This document shows positions 1 through 9,609 of a DNA stretch of 64,000 bases, piece after piece (the first letter of the stretch is position 1; the number at the start of each line of letters is the position of its first letter). A program made the position numbers and the translations under genes. The DNA lies in assembly GCA_001642415.1 (NCBI GenBank), contig LTDK01000041.1, positions 1 to 64,000 on the forward strand, read 5' to 3'. A model generated the notes under the pieces. The model ran no database searches. It was not told the DNA's origin and worked only from the letters and a program-made list of their open reading frames with translations. This DNA is from Nematocida ironsii. Its lineage: Eukaryota > Microsporidia.

Positions 1-728
1 TAATAATAAATAATATTATTATATAATAAGTATAATATATTATAATTAATATTATATATATTAATATTATAGTATAATATATTATATAATGAGTAAATAA
101 ATGAATAATATGTACATAATGTACAATTAGTATTATTATTAGTATTACACTTATTACATTGGTTTGGTGTATGTAAGTATAATAAGATATTACATGTATC
201 ACAATTAGTGCAATTTTTATATGACTTATTATACATTGTGTTATTAGTATTATTATTAGTACTATGTGTAGTATATTCTGGATTATTACTATTATATGAC
301 TTATTACTTATTGTGTTATTAGTATTATTATTAGTACTATGTGTAGTATATTCTGGATTATTACAACACTTATTACATAATGTGCATATATTATTGGTTA
401 TATTTATATTATTTAGTATATTTATATCTGGTGTACTTAAATGTTTTATTATATTATTATTTAATGTACTGTCTGTTATAATATTACTAAATAAATTATT
501 TAGTCTATTTATATCTGGGTTATTACTTATTACATTATTAGTAGTATATTCTGGGTTGGTGCATGAATTATTACACATTGTGTTATTATTATTACTTTGT
601 GTACTATGTGTATTATATTCTGTATTATTTAGTTTATTCTTTACCCTTTTCCTTCTATTCTTTATTATCTTACTAATACTTGTTCTACTAAGAGAGGAAA
701 GTGTCTTGAAGTATTCTACTTTCTTCAT
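1..728 (-). CDS. Asn-rich CxxC-repeat protein, 3' end beyond window
   Basis: The minus strand is open from an ATG at 728-726 to base 1 without a stop, so the gene is 5'-complete and runs off the left edge (at least 242 codons). It starts with a basic stretch (about residues 1-40, many K/R), followed by Asn-rich low-complexity sequence with two near-identical copies of a unit containing NPEYTTHSTNNNTNNT. Three clusters of CxxC pairs follow (CTLCNKCC, CTNCDTC, then CNKC and CTLC), which look like possible zinc ligands. I do not recognise the family. A plus-strand reading at 208-747 begins with GTG and is Leu/Tyr-rich, as expected of the antisense of an Asn-rich gene. The repeat array at 752-990 lies directly upstream. 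That the frame is translated is inference. Confidence 0.55.
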   Translation of the reverse strand, partial: MKKVEYFKTLSSLSRTSISKIIKNRRKRVKNKLNNTEYNTHSTQSNNNNTMCNNSCTNPEYTTNNVISNNPDINRLNNLFSNIITDSTLNNNIIKHLSTPDINILNNINITNNICTLCNKCCNNPEYTTHSTNNNTNNTISNKSYNSNNPEYTTHSTNNNTNNTMYNKSYKNCTNCDTCNILLYLHTPNQCNKCNTNNNTNCTLCTYYSFIYSLYNILYYNINIYNINYNILYLLYNNIIYY

Positions 729-751
729 ACAAATAAAAATATATTAGAATA

Positions 752-990
752 TTAATAAATACACATAGTGTAATATATATTAAATAATGCATAATGTGTA
801 ATAAGTAATGCATAATGTGTAATAAATAATGCATAACCCGTAATAAGTAATAATAAGTGATGTATAATGTGTAATAAATAATGCATAATGTGTAATAAAT
901 AATAATAAATATGATATGATGTGTAATAAGTAATAATAAATATGATATGATGTGTAATAAGTAATATATAATGTGTAATAAGTAAAAATT
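752..990. repeat. TGTGTAATAAGTAAT-type repeat array
   Basis: About ten degenerate copies of a 14-15 bp unit (TGTGTAATAAGTAAT or TGTGTAATAAATAAT), separated by GCATAA or AATATGATATGA spacers. It lies between the divergent genes ending at 728 (minus) and starting at 1001 (plus). The 97-codon minus-strand reading through it is only the repeat translated. Confidence 0.8.
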
Positions 991-1000
991 GAAATAATTT

Positions 1001-2569
1001 ATGGTAAGCTACATTGATGAGCAGAAAGTAAAAGAGAAAGTACATAAAAGGTTACTAAATAAACAGGGAAGTATAATATTAAAGGACATAGATAAGTTAT
1101 TTAATATAATAACAGAAATTAATAAAGAAAGAAGAATATTCACAGAGTTACCTGACACATTAAGTAATTTAGCATATAATATACTGTATATACAAATGGC
1201 TTATAGAATTATATTTAAGAAGTATAATGAAGATTATATTATATCAGAAATAAAAGAGTCTACTAAGCATATAGATATAATTATGGATATAATTATGGAA
1301 GTAGCAGAAGAATTAGATAATGAATATAAAAAACAAGCATTTTATAAATTAATGGGTAATAATCATATAATTATGGGTGAAGTATATAAAGCCAGAAGTA
1401 CTTTCTATGATTATTCTATTGATATACTCTGTGAAAGTATAAATATACCAGAATTATATGATAAAATGACTTCAGATGATATAATGATTAAATTATGTGA
1501 ATTAACTGAATCAGGAGAGTGTTCTAGGTTACAGAAAGCATTAGATATACTAATAAAGCATGGTAATAACCTAATTATAACAGATAAAATAATAGAACAA
1601 TCAAATGCACATAAATTAGGTATAAGTAATGATGATATTAATTCATTATACTTACTTACAAAACTACATAAGTGGACTAATAGTGATTTTAACATATTTA
1701 TAGGCCAGTCCATATATAAATCAATTTATAATGAAATTGATAATTCAGAATATGATAATGACAATTATACATCAGAGAGTCAATCCCTTTATAATTTATA
1801 TGTTATAGTGTTTAATATGGCCATACTTAAAGATATACCAGATACTGAATCGTATATAAATGAGAATATGAATGGAATTAAAAAATTAATAAATGAACTA
1901 AAGCATAAGAGAAGAATGAGAATTTGTCATGAAATTACAGAATCAACAGTATTCAATGATATAATGGAATACAGTACATCTATAAAAAGTGAACACTTTA
2001 ATATTGACAGTTTTAAAAATAACGTAATTAATAATTATTTAAAATATACAGAACCTATTATTTCATGTATTACAGGTACATCTACACATACAGAGAATAT
2101 AAAATTATCAGGCAATAATAATGGAATAGTTTATATGAATGAACTAGAAATTAAAGAATTACAAAGTACAGATTATTATAATACAGGAGTATTTAGTGTA
2201 CGTTCTCCATTATTAACTCCATCTAGTATACAAACTGATAAGAATCCTTTATATTATAATATACAAGAAGATAAGGATCCTTTATGCTATAATATACAAG
2301 AAGATAAGAATCCTTTATGTTATAATATACAAGAAGATAATGAAATAGAAGAAGTAATAGTTAATGCAGACACAAGAAATACTGATTCTTATTTATTTTT
2401 TAATGCAAAATTAACTAATACTTTCTGGAATAGTAGAAATATAGCAATTATTATAGCAATATGTATATTTATTTCTATAATTATTCTTATTGTATGTTTA
2501 TTATACCCAAATGAAACAAAACACATTCGGAATGATAATTTATGCTGTCCACAGATTAAGCTAAGATAG
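1001..2569 (+). CDS. C-terminally anchored paralogue-family protein (family member 1)
   Basis: A 522-aa protein of unknown function. It belongs to a family with three other members here (3801, 10316 and the minus-strand gene ending at 47874). Shared landmarks in order are an N-terminal helix with FNIITxINKExxIF (about 34-48), AFYKLM (about 113-118), an FYDYSIDILCE segment (about 135-145) and the signature CELTESGECSRL (166-177), followed by LDILIKHGNNLIITDK. Residues about 410-445 hold three copies of an 11-residue repeat (DKNPLCYNIQE-like). One strong membrane segment lies near the C-terminus (about 483-505), followed by a short tail. There is no obvious signal peptide, so tail-anchored or type II topology is inferred. 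The ATG at 1001 gives the same spacing to the first conserved block as a paralogue. Confidence 0.85.
   Translation: MVSYIDEQKVKEKVHKRLLNKQGSIILKDIDKLFNIITEINKERRIFTELPDTLSNLAYNILYIQMAYRIIFKKYNEDYIISEIKESTKHIDIIMDIIMEVAEELDNEYKKQAFYKLMGNNHIIMGEVYKARSTFYDYSIDILCESINIPELYDKMTSDDIMIKLCELTESGECSRLQKALDILIKHGNNLIITDKIIEQSNAHKLGISNDDINSLYLLTKLHKWTNSDFNIFIGQSIYKSIYNEIDNSEYDNDNYTSESQSLYNLYVIVFNMAILKDIPDTESYINENMNGIKKLINELKHKRRMRICHEITESTVFNDIMEYSTSIKSEHFNIDSFKNNVINNYLKYTEPIISCITGTSTHTENIKLSGNNNGIVYMNELEIKELQSTDYYNTGVFSVRSPLLTPSSIQTDKNPLYYNIQEDKDPLCYNIQEDKNPLCYNIQEDNEIEEVIVNADTRNTDSYLFFNAKLTNTFWNSRNIAIIIAICIFISIIILIVCLLYPNETKHIRNDNLCCPQIKLR
2237..2335 (+). repeat. Three tandem 33-bp units inside a CDS
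   Basis: Three consecutive 33-bp copies starting GATAAGAATCCTTTATATTA, differing by a few bases, keep the reading frame and encode 11-residue repeats in the variable region between the conserved core and the membrane anchor of the 522-aa protein. No other family member here carries this block, so it looks like a recent expansion. Confidence 0.8.
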
Positions 2570-2609
2570 AATTTTATTAAACCAATTATTAATATTTCAT
2601 TAATACATT

Positions 2610-2756
2610 AAATGACCATGAAATTCAATTTTTTATTATTCTTATCATATAAATATACGTGTATACCAGCCATATACGGAATCACAAGTATGGGTGTAAG
2701 ACTATCACATTAAACATGGTTTATAATATGGTAGAAACTAACACTAATTATTAATA
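2610..2756 (+). repeat. Dispersed 3'-flank element, copy A
   Basis: This lies 40 bp after the stop of the 522-aa gene. It shares two blocks with the copies at about 12370, 12650, 43540, 47610-47740 (minus) and 60880: an AT-rich block with TTTTTTATTATTCTTAT, and about 90-110 bp later a block with GGTAGAAACTAACACTAATT. The rest of 2570-3031 is AT-rich and I see no gene in it. Confidence 0.6.
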
Positions 2757-3031
2757 ACTCAAAAATAAGTGCCAGTTTAAATATTTATTCATTCTAATAA
2801 AGAATTATTTTATACAGTAAGAAATTAAACCAGAATATAACTAGAATTAGAATATATATGGATATAACCCGAGAAACTACTTATTCTCTAGTAATAGTAT
2901 ACCTTATTATATAAAACATAAATATGTAAATATGTTTTACATGTCTCCTGTTTTATATTGTACAGCTGTAACTTGAATTATTTCCCCTATCATATTATTA
3001 TGTATAAATACAGAATGGATGGGTTTATAAT

Positions 3032-3505
3032 ATGGAAATTAAGTATATAAGAAGAAATATAATTTATTTGTTAATATCTATTAGTATAATTAGTAAAATA
3101 CGAGGATTATATGATACACCCCGAAATAAAAAGAGTATTATGGATAGTAAAGAAATAAAAGAATTAAGCACTATAAAGGAAGAAATTGAAGAGAAAGAAG
3201 AAGAAATTGAAGATAAAAAGAAGGAATTAGATAAACTAAAGAAGAAATTAGATAAAAGAGAGAAGGAAATAGAGGTAAGTCCAAAAACAAGTTCTATTGG
3301 TGGATTAAAAGAGAATTCCACTGGTAGACTAAAAAGTAAAAGCTCTAATAAAAAGAAAAATAAATCGAAAGAAAAATTAGAAGAATCAGAAGAGGAAGAA
3401 GAAAGTACTTCTGATGAAAGCAAAGGGAGTAAAAATCAAAAGAGTAAAAATGAAAAAATCAAAAATAGCTCAAATCCAAAGACACATCTTTTAGCAAAGA
3501 GTTAA
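3032..3505 (+). CDS. Small secreted Lys/Glu-rich coiled-coil protein
   Basis: A 157-aa protein, unrecognised. The N-terminus has charged residues and then a hydrophobic core (IIYLLISISIISKIRG, about 10-25) consistent with a signal peptide. Residues about 45-85 are dense in alternating E/K with heptad-like spacing (EEIEEKEEEIEDKKKELDK), a probable coiled coil. The rest is Ser/Lys/Asn-rich and disordered, with an acidic run near 120. It sits between two members of the anchored paralogue family and may belong to the same exported set; that is inference from position and signal peptide. A GAGGTAAGT near 3271 looks like a splice donor, but the frame continues through it and no intron is needed. 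Confidence 0.65.
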   Translation: MEIKYIRRNIIYLLISISIISKIRGLYDTPRNKKSIMDSKEIKELSTIKEEIEEKEEEIEDKKKELDKLKKKLDKREKEIEVSPKTSSIGGLKENSTGRLKSKSSNKKKNKSKEKLEESEEEEESTSDESKGSKNQKSKNEKIKNSSNPKTHLLAKS

Positions 3506-3800
3506 CCTGAAATATAATTATACCAATATAAATAGTATAGTACAGTTATATTAGTATATTAGTATTAGGATTGATTATGATGGAGATAGAAATTTAGGTT
3601 ATACAAGAAATTCAGTTTAGAATGAATATTACACCAATAAATGTATAAAGAATATTCTGTATATTTTACATATTAACTAGAAATTATAAGACTTATCTCT
3701 GTTACATAATTGAAAGAGCGGATTCTTTCTTCCTTATGATAATTAAAAATAAAAGGTTTTATAAATTATAAAAATATAAAAATATCTAAAAATTATTATA

Positions 3801-5039
3801 ATGGGACTGAATGAACAGTGGCTAAGAGAAGGGTTGGATAATATATGGTTAGAGAAATTTAGTCAAACCCCAAATGATGAAGTATGCCTTAAAGACCAAG
3901 TTATAGAACTAGTAATAGAAATTAATAATGAAGAACCAATATTCATGGGAATGCCTGAACCACTGCGGAATATAGCAAATAGTGGGGTTTTTCTACAGAT
4001 AGCTCTTATAAGATACTCAAAAGATACTAAAGACATTGTCTTCACTAAAATTAAGGCATCAATAAATTATGCGAAATCAATTATAGATATTATTATAGAA
4101 ATATCAAATACGCTACCAACCAATTATAAGAAAGAAGCATTCTATAAGTTATTGGATAATCATTATTTTTTTCTAAATACTGCTTTTATAGTTAAAAAGA
4201 AATTCTTTTTAAAATCTATTGATGAACTGTGTGAAATACACAAAATTGGACCAATATCTAAAAATATTTCTTCTAGAGATCTATTATATGCACTTATGGG
4301 TCCAGCTAATTGTAATACATGCTCAAAACTGGAAAAAGTAATAGAAATACTAAAGAACCATGGAGATCTTCTAATTATAAAAGATCAAAGTGGCAATAGG
4401 CTATCAAATATAGTAAATATTGGCTTAAACATAGAGGATGTATTAATTTTAAAAGCTTTTAGAGATATAAAAATTGACGATTTAAATGAAATTATGAATT
4501 TAGTGTATAAAATAATACATGTTAAAATAAAAAGGAGAGAAAAGAGCAATCCTACATCTCTATTTAATATATATCATCCAATAGAGTTTATGTTTACAAT
4601 ACCAATTGATGATATATTATTTATACTCCAATACAAAGAAGAAATTAAAAACAATCTAATTACTGTACACGAAATAGAAAGTATATCCCTAAAATACTCT
4701 GAGACTAACAAAAACGAGTTTGAAACTAATTTTAATGTCAGTTATTCCCGTTTTGAAGAGTCCATGGTTCTAAACCATCTAAAGTATATAGAAGATAACC
4801 TAGCAATTATTAATAACCCACATAGTTATATACGATTCATTATTACAAAATATATATGTGCAGTCTTGAATTTTTTTCGGAATTTGCCTGGGAAATTAGT
4901 AATTAATAGTAGAAGATTACGTAGATTTGTTATTGCATTTTTCATTACTACCTTTTTAATTGCTTTAACGGTTATTAATGCAACTATACTCCATATGATT
5001 GATTTTAACAATCGGATTCCATCTATTTTATTTACATAA
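3801..5039 (+). CDS. C-terminally anchored paralogue-family protein (family member 2)
   Basis: A 412-aa divergent member of the family defined by the gene at 1001. Conserved features are EAFYKLLDNH (about 112-121), SIDELCE (about 139-145) and a diverged signature NCNTCSKLEKVIEILKNHGD (about 171-190), followed by LLIIKDQ and an NIEDVLILKAF segment that matches the NDDINSLYLL region of member 1. Two extra Cys in the signature (NCNTC) are peculiar to this copy. A membrane segment lies at about 374-397 and leaves about 15 residues after it. Upstream sequence is AT-rich with no shared element. Unlike members 1, 3 and 4, I do not find the dispersed 3' element in its downstream 300 bp (5040-5350), which holds nothing else I can identify. 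Confidence 0.8.
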   Translation: MGLNEQWLREGLDNIWLEKFSQTPNDEVCLKDQVIELVIEINNEEPIFMGMPEPLRNIANSGVFLQIALIRYSKDTKDIVFTKIKASINYAKSIIDIIIEISNTLPTNYKKEAFYKLLDNHYFFLNTAFIVKKKFFLKSIDELCEIHKIGPISKNISSRDLLYALMGPANCNTCSKLEKVIEILKNHGDLLIIKDQSGNRLSNIVNIGLNIEDVLILKAFRDIKIDDLNEIMNLVYKIIHVKIKRREKSNPTSLFNIYHPIEFMFTIPIDDILFILQYKEEIKNNLITVHEIESISLKYSETNKNEFETNFNVSYSRFEESMVLNHLKYIEDNLAIINNPHSYIRFIITKYICAVLNFFRNLPGKLVINSRRLRRFVIAFFITTFLIALTVINATILHMIDFNNRIPSILFT

Positions 5040-5350
5040 GAAGTATAAAATATATTTGAAGCAGTCTACTGTGATATTAAAATAAACAAAATAAGCAATG
5101 TGTTAAAATATACTTATACGAATGGATATAAATTCAATAAACATGTCGTTTTATAATAACAATCTCGTGTGTAAATATATAACCATATGTATTTTAGTAT
5201 AATAATGATTTTTGTTTGTAATATATGCATAAAGCACTCATTTCATATTATTATACAACAAAACTTAAAAAAATAAAGTTTAATATAACCGTATATGGAG
5301 TTATTCCCAGTTAAATTAAAGCATATATAGAACTTTAAGCATAAAAACAT

Positions 5351-5839
5351 ATGGATATAGTACAAAAACATGATATATTCACTGCTAATGAGGATGAGTT
5401 AAACAATATAATAGTTAGTGAATCTTCAAAAGAAGTAGAGTCTAAAGATGCATATAATGCCAATAAAAAGAGTAATAGAGATTCTCTTATTTCGGGAATA
5501 GAGATTGTTTTTAAAAATGAACCAAAAAACTATCAATGCAAAGAAATCCCGTGTACTGACCATAATTGTGAGAAATGTGAATGGGATGCAATAAAAAAGA
5601 CATATACTGATGCTTATGAAACATACATTGATAATATACCAAGCACATCAACTGGCGGTTCTCATGTACAAATGGACCAGACAAGTGATATAGTAGATTA
5701 TACTTCAACTAATTCTAGACTAAAACACAAATTACCTCAATATATATCTATATACATGCTTAGCTTTCTTTTAATTATAGTAATAATTTTAATTGTACTT
5801 TCTCTTACGATTAATCCTGATTTTGTATTATATGTATAA
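5351..5839 (+). CDS. Small tail-anchored protein with Cys/His cluster
   Basis: A 162-aa protein, unrecognised. The N-terminal half is acidic and polar. Residues about 58-77 carry CKEIPCTDHNCEKC, a Cx4C-x2-HxCxxC arrangement that could bind zinc or form disulphides. One hydrophobic segment (about 134-156, LLIIVIILIVLSLTI) lies at the extreme C-terminus, so the likely topology is tail-anchored. The layout (soluble N-terminus plus C-terminal anchor, no signal peptide) matches the neighbouring paralogue family, but I see no alignable core, so kinship is not claimed. Confidence 0.6.
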   Translation: MDIVQKHDIFTANEDELNNIIVSESSKEVESKDAYNANKKSNRDSLISGIEIVFKNEPKNYQCKEIPCTDHNCEKCEWDAIKKTYTDAYETYIDNIPSTSTGGSHVQMDQTSDIVDYTSTNSRLKHKLPQYISIYMLSFLLIIVIILIVLSLTINPDFVLYV

Positions 5840-5936
5840 GATTATTACGTATATTGCATAGTATATAGATACCAAAACCATTACATAACATAGAATAGAA
5901 TGTCATAATAAATAGGCATTGTAGTACTACCACTAT

Positions 5937-6267
5937 TCAGACATAAGTCTCTGATGGCGATCCGTCAGCACACTGACTTATGCGGTGATCTCACCAAAGC
6001 AAAAGGCCGATATCTATGAATCAGTACATCAACTTTCGACTGTTTTTAACCGAAGCATCTTACCCCAATTTAGAGGGAAACTTTGGAAAACATTGACAGT
6101 TAACTTCAGCACTAGGTCTAACATAGCCATGCCTATAAGACTTCATGTCCGTGCAGACTTAAGTCACTTCCTAAATACAATAAATAGTTATTCTCATCCA
6201 ATCTCTTCTCTATCTTAGCTACACGGCAGGGTAATGTTATTACTCTTCATGAGTATGTCAGACATAA
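5937..6267. other. Higher-complexity non-coding segment with hairpins and flanking direct repeat
   Basis: A segment of about 330 bp noticeably less AT-rich and less repetitive than its surroundings. It is bounded by a perfect 10-bp direct repeat TCAGACATAA (5937-5946 and 6258-6267). Near its left end, CTGATGGCGATCCGTCAG (5951-5968) folds into a 7-bp stem with a CGAT loop, nested inside the pair ATAAGTC (5943-5949) and GACTTAT (5975-5981). The only reading frame (5985-6218, 77 codons) begins with GTG and resembles nothing I know. It could be a structured RNA gene or a small insertion; strand is unknown. The rest of the gap, 6268-6786, is plain AT-rich sequence. Confidence 0.4.
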
Positions 6268-6786
6268 TTTATAAAAAAAGTCTTCTATTATTAATAAATG
6301 TGTACGGGATATATTCAATGGATTCTTAGCTAATAAAAATATTTCTATAATTAAAAAAATAAAAAAATACAATTTCTGGCTAAGAAATAGTTAAATAAAC
6401 CACAGAATAGAATAAAACCAGAAGAAATCAATTCAAATATTATATAATCTTATAAAGTAGATCTAATACTTAATTATAATAAATTATAAAATATGTTTTT
6501 ATAGGGAATTATAGCTTATATATCCTAATATTATACTAATAAACTACTATTCACTGGTTTAACTACTTCATTAACTATAAATATTCTATTATAAATAAAA
6601 ATTCAGTTATTTTAAACCTCTTTATTGATTCTTAGAAGTAACAAAATAATTTGACTACAGTAAATTATAATTTACTGCATGTTCTATAAGAATTCACTGA
6701 AGTAGATTTGTTTGATTTTCTATCTGGCAATGAATTTCTTAATTTTATTTTTATATAAACTTATTTTAGCTTAAATAACTCATGTA

Positions 6787-9609
6787 CTATCCACAAATAA
6801 AATTTAAAACTTCTTCATATTTGGTAATACTTTCTTGGTCTTCTTCTGAACAGAACATAGCTTTGTTATTCTCCATAAATGAATAAGTTTGTGTATATCC
6901 ATAACCAGCCCTGGGGAGTAAGGTAGTAAATCTAGAGTTAAGGTGAGTGTAGTCTATTAAGTCATAAAATGCTTTAATAGTACTTTCATCTGAAGTTATA
7001 GAATACATAAAAATAGAGAGGAACCAACTAAAACATATAATAGATTGCTTACATGGGACAGGCCTAAGTTTTTCTTCTATAATATTCTTAATGCCTGAAA
7101 GAATGTCTCTTCTATTATTAGACTCTATGTACTTTATAATAGATTTAGGAATACGTTCATACTTCAGTGAATTAAATGCACGAAGCAGCTTTGAAGCTAT
7201 AGTTAGCCAAAATTCTAAGGATTTTAGCAGAATATCTTCAGGATAATTTCCATCGAATAGTATGCTAATTGCGATTGAATTGTTATTACCTGAATTAAAT
7301 TCAGAATCAACTAATTCCATAAGATCCATCTTAATTTTTGGATAGAAATCGCGTAAATTATGATTGAATTTAATACCGGCTAGCATATATACTCTAGATA
7401 AAATGTTATTGAGCTTGGCGCTTCCTATAATATTATTAGTGAATCGAACCATTGCGTCCTTTTTACTTAACTCTTTATTTACCGTAGAGAAAGCAAAGTT
7501 TGCAACAAGGAACAATTTATAAATGTCATTGTCAATTCTCTTCCAGAGGAAAATCTTATATATACTTTCTGGTGAGTTCACACTGTCTTTGTCCTTAGTA
7601 GACTTAGATGTAGTTATGCTGTTAGAATATTCTTTTAAGTGTGTTAAATACTCCTCTTTAGGAATATAAATAGTTTCATCCATCGCAGATTTAAGATCAT
7701 TAAGCTCAATCACTGTATAGTTTTTGATTGCATATCCTATGTATGTGTTATGCCCGTTGTAGTTGCTTTGAATGGATGATAACATGCCTTTAATTTCTTC
7801 TGCACCATTGAGCGATTTTTTAGTTAGTTCTAACTTTCCATGTCCTTGCATTATATTTAATACCACTCCATTATGCACACGATTAAAATCATATACTAAA
7901 CTAATTTTTCCGAAAATATCTATATTATTGTCTGTGCGCAGATTTACTTCCATGTCTTCGCATTCTATTGTAATGTTCTTATTATATGATAAGCGTTTAA
8001 ATATGACTGTTAGACTTTCTTTTAAAATATCTATATCTGGTTGGTTATTTAGTTGTGATCTACCTCTGCTGTTACATAAATTCGCTATCTTAGCAATTTC
8101 TAATGTGATCTCTGGAATACGCCCAGTAATCGCTTCTATAGAATATAAAATATTTAGCAGTCCACTTATTATTTCATTTCTATACTCTTTTCTCTTATAT
8201 ATAATGTTTTCATAGGGCAAGCCAGCTACAACAGCAGACCAATCCTCATGCATTTTTTGACTAACACTCTCAACAGGACTGCTATAATCTGCAAAGAACT
8301 TCCTTAGATCTATAACAGTCTCAGGTAGATCCTTTACTATATAGCAATGGTCTTTTGGATTATAAAGCATACTGCAGAACAGGCCTAACAGAGTAGACTC
8401 TATGCAATTTGAGTACCCTATGCAGTCCTCTTTTACAAAGCCTGGCTTACTTCTGTCATAAAACATAACTTTAGTATATACCGGAAGCTGTGCTGAGTCA
8501 GTAAAAGGAAATGTTTTGAAATGATCTACCAGCTTTTTGTACTTATAAATGGTTGTTGCATGCTTTTTTGCATCTGTGAGCTTGTTTTTGTCTATAAAGC
8601 ACTGATTGAATAGATTCTGCAGAGGTTTCAATTCCTTACTAGCTTTCTCGCTTGCTGCGTCTATCTGATCATTCAAAAGAGTGTATACGGCCTCTATAAA
8701 CTTAATATAGTTCTCTTTTGTGTCAATAAACTCATATATGTATGACTGAATCATAAACTGCGGGGTGTTCAAGAAAATTCCTGTCTTGAACTGGTCATAG
8801 CTAGTTGGCTCTATAAAAACTGCATCTTTTATTTTTGGATTTAAAAGACGGTCTTTTGCTATGATTTTTAAAAAATCAACCAACTGCTCAATTTCTGTAT
8901 GATAGGTGTCCTCTGGCTTTCCTTTCTTTTTTTCTTCTTCTGCTGCGTTCTTTTTCACCTTTAAGGATAAATCTAAATTAACATAGTCTTTTTCTCCATT
9001 TGCGCTTCTTAGAACAAGAAACTTTTTCCCACCTTCTTCTGTATTTACTATAATAGGAATGTTTACTCTTTCTGCTAGCAGAAGAAATGCTGCAAGAATA
9101 TATCTATTGCATGATTGAGCCTCATTGCTTTCTAATAATGATGTAGTTGCATTTGATCTACCTGCTCTAATAGAAAGTGATCCATCTGAAGAAGGAAACA
9201 TCTTAATCAAATTTGCATGAAATCTTACTAGATAGTTGTGCCACCCCTTATCTTTGCATACATTTGCATATGCTTTATCATTTACAGCCTTTCTTTCATA
9301 TTTATAAGTTTTAATTCCATCTGCGCTAACCTCATCGTTTTCCAAAGTATAAAAAGTGTCTATTTCAGGCGTAAATAATCGCTTGTTGTGCATATATCCA
9401 GACTTGTGCATAATATACCCTCTTAGTACATTTAGTGGACCGTCCGGATTAATTACTAAGTTTTTATCAGTGTCAATCACAGTATCTTGTATTTCCTCAA
9501 TCTCACTCAGTTCAATTTGTGCTAATATACCAGGAATCACCAGTAATACCTTTATAACCCAACGTAAAACCATAAAAGGAAAAATAAAATATTTTTCTGA
9601 TTTCATCAT
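6787..9609 (-). CDS. Large secreted protein of microsporidian multigene-family type
   Basis: A 940-aa protein. The N-terminus (two Met, KSEK, then FIFPFMVLRWVIKVLLVIPGILAQ) is a good signal peptide with likely cleavage after about residue 31. No other clear membrane segment is visible, so secretion is likely. A Lys/Glu-rich stretch lies near 225-240. A distinctive conserved-looking motif, DCIGYSNCIESTLLGLFCSM, followed by LYNP, falls at about 400-425. From memory, Cys/Asn motifs followed by a Leu/Phe-rich helix and NP occur in large secreted families of Nematocida-type microsporidia, but I cannot verify this here. Function is unknown; a host-directed role is only inferred. The start uses the first of two adjacent ATGs. 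Confidence 0.75.
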   Translation of the reverse strand: MMKSEKYFIFPFMVLRWVIKVLLVIPGILAQIELSEIEEIQDTVIDTDKNLVINPDGPLNVLRGYIMHKSGYMHNKRLFTPEIDTFYTLENDEVSADGIKTYKYERKAVNDKAYANVCKDKGWHNYLVRFHANLIKMFPSSDGSLSIRAGRSNATTSLLESNEAQSCNRYILAAFLLLAERVNIPIIVNTEEGGKKFLVLRSANGEKDYVNLDLSLKVKKNAAEEEKKKGKPEDTYHTEIEQLVDFLKIIAKDRLLNPKIKDAVFIEPTSYDQFKTGIFLNTPQFMIQSYIYEFIDTKENYIKFIEAVYTLLNDQIDAASEKASKELKPLQNLFNQCFIDKNKLTDAKKHATTIYKYKKLVDHFKTFPFTDSAQLPVYTKVMFYDRSKPGFVKEDCIGYSNCIESTLLGLFCSMLYNPKDHCYIVKDLPETVIDLRKFFADYSSPVESVSQKMHEDWSAVVAGLPYENIIYKRKEYRNEIISGLLNILYSIEAITGRIPEITLEIAKIANLCNSRGRSQLNNQPDIDILKESLTVIFKRLSYNKNITIECEDMEVNLRTDNNIDIFGKISLVYDFNRVHNGVVLNIMQGHGKLELTKKSLNGAEEIKGMLSSIQSNYNGHNTYIGYAIKNYTVIELNDLKSAMDETIYIPKEEYLTHLKEYSNSITTSKSTKDKDSVNSPESIYKIFLWKRIDNDIYKLFLVANFAFSTVNKELSKKDAMVRFTNNIIGSAKLNNILSRVYMLAGIKFNHNLRDFYPKIKMDLMELVDSEFNSGNNNSIAISILFDGNYPEDILLKSLEFWLTIASKLLRAFNSLKYERIPKSIIKYIESNNRRDILSGIKNIIEEKLRPVPCKQSIICFSWFLSIFMYSITSDESTIKAFYDLIDYTHLNSRFTTLLPRAGYGYTQTYSFMENNKAMFCSEEDQESITKYEEVLNFICG

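Noticed and set aside
208..747. 179-codon plus-strand ORF, Leu/Tyr/Val-rich
   Set aside because: It begins with GTG and is the antisense of the Asn-rich minus-strand frame; its hydrophobic repeats arise from reading TTATTA-type sequence.
752..1045. 97-codon minus-strand ORF
   Set aside because: It is the TGTGTAATAAGTAAT array translated; a similar artefact occurs at 14827-15135.
3265..3285. GAGGTAAGT, a perfect splice-donor-like site in the Lys/Glu-rich gene, and GTAAG after the ATG at 1001
   Set aside because: Both frames stay open through the sites, no branch point or acceptor is evident, and none of the other genes shows an intron.
5985..6090. CGGCCTTTTGC on the minus strand, resembling the 5' part of U2 snRNA
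   Set aside because: Only about 11 nt match; the branch-site recognition and Sm sequences are not found at the right distance.
5985..6218. 77-codon ORF in the structured island
   Set aside because: Starts with GTG, has no recognisable motif and spans segments that look better as RNA secondary structure.
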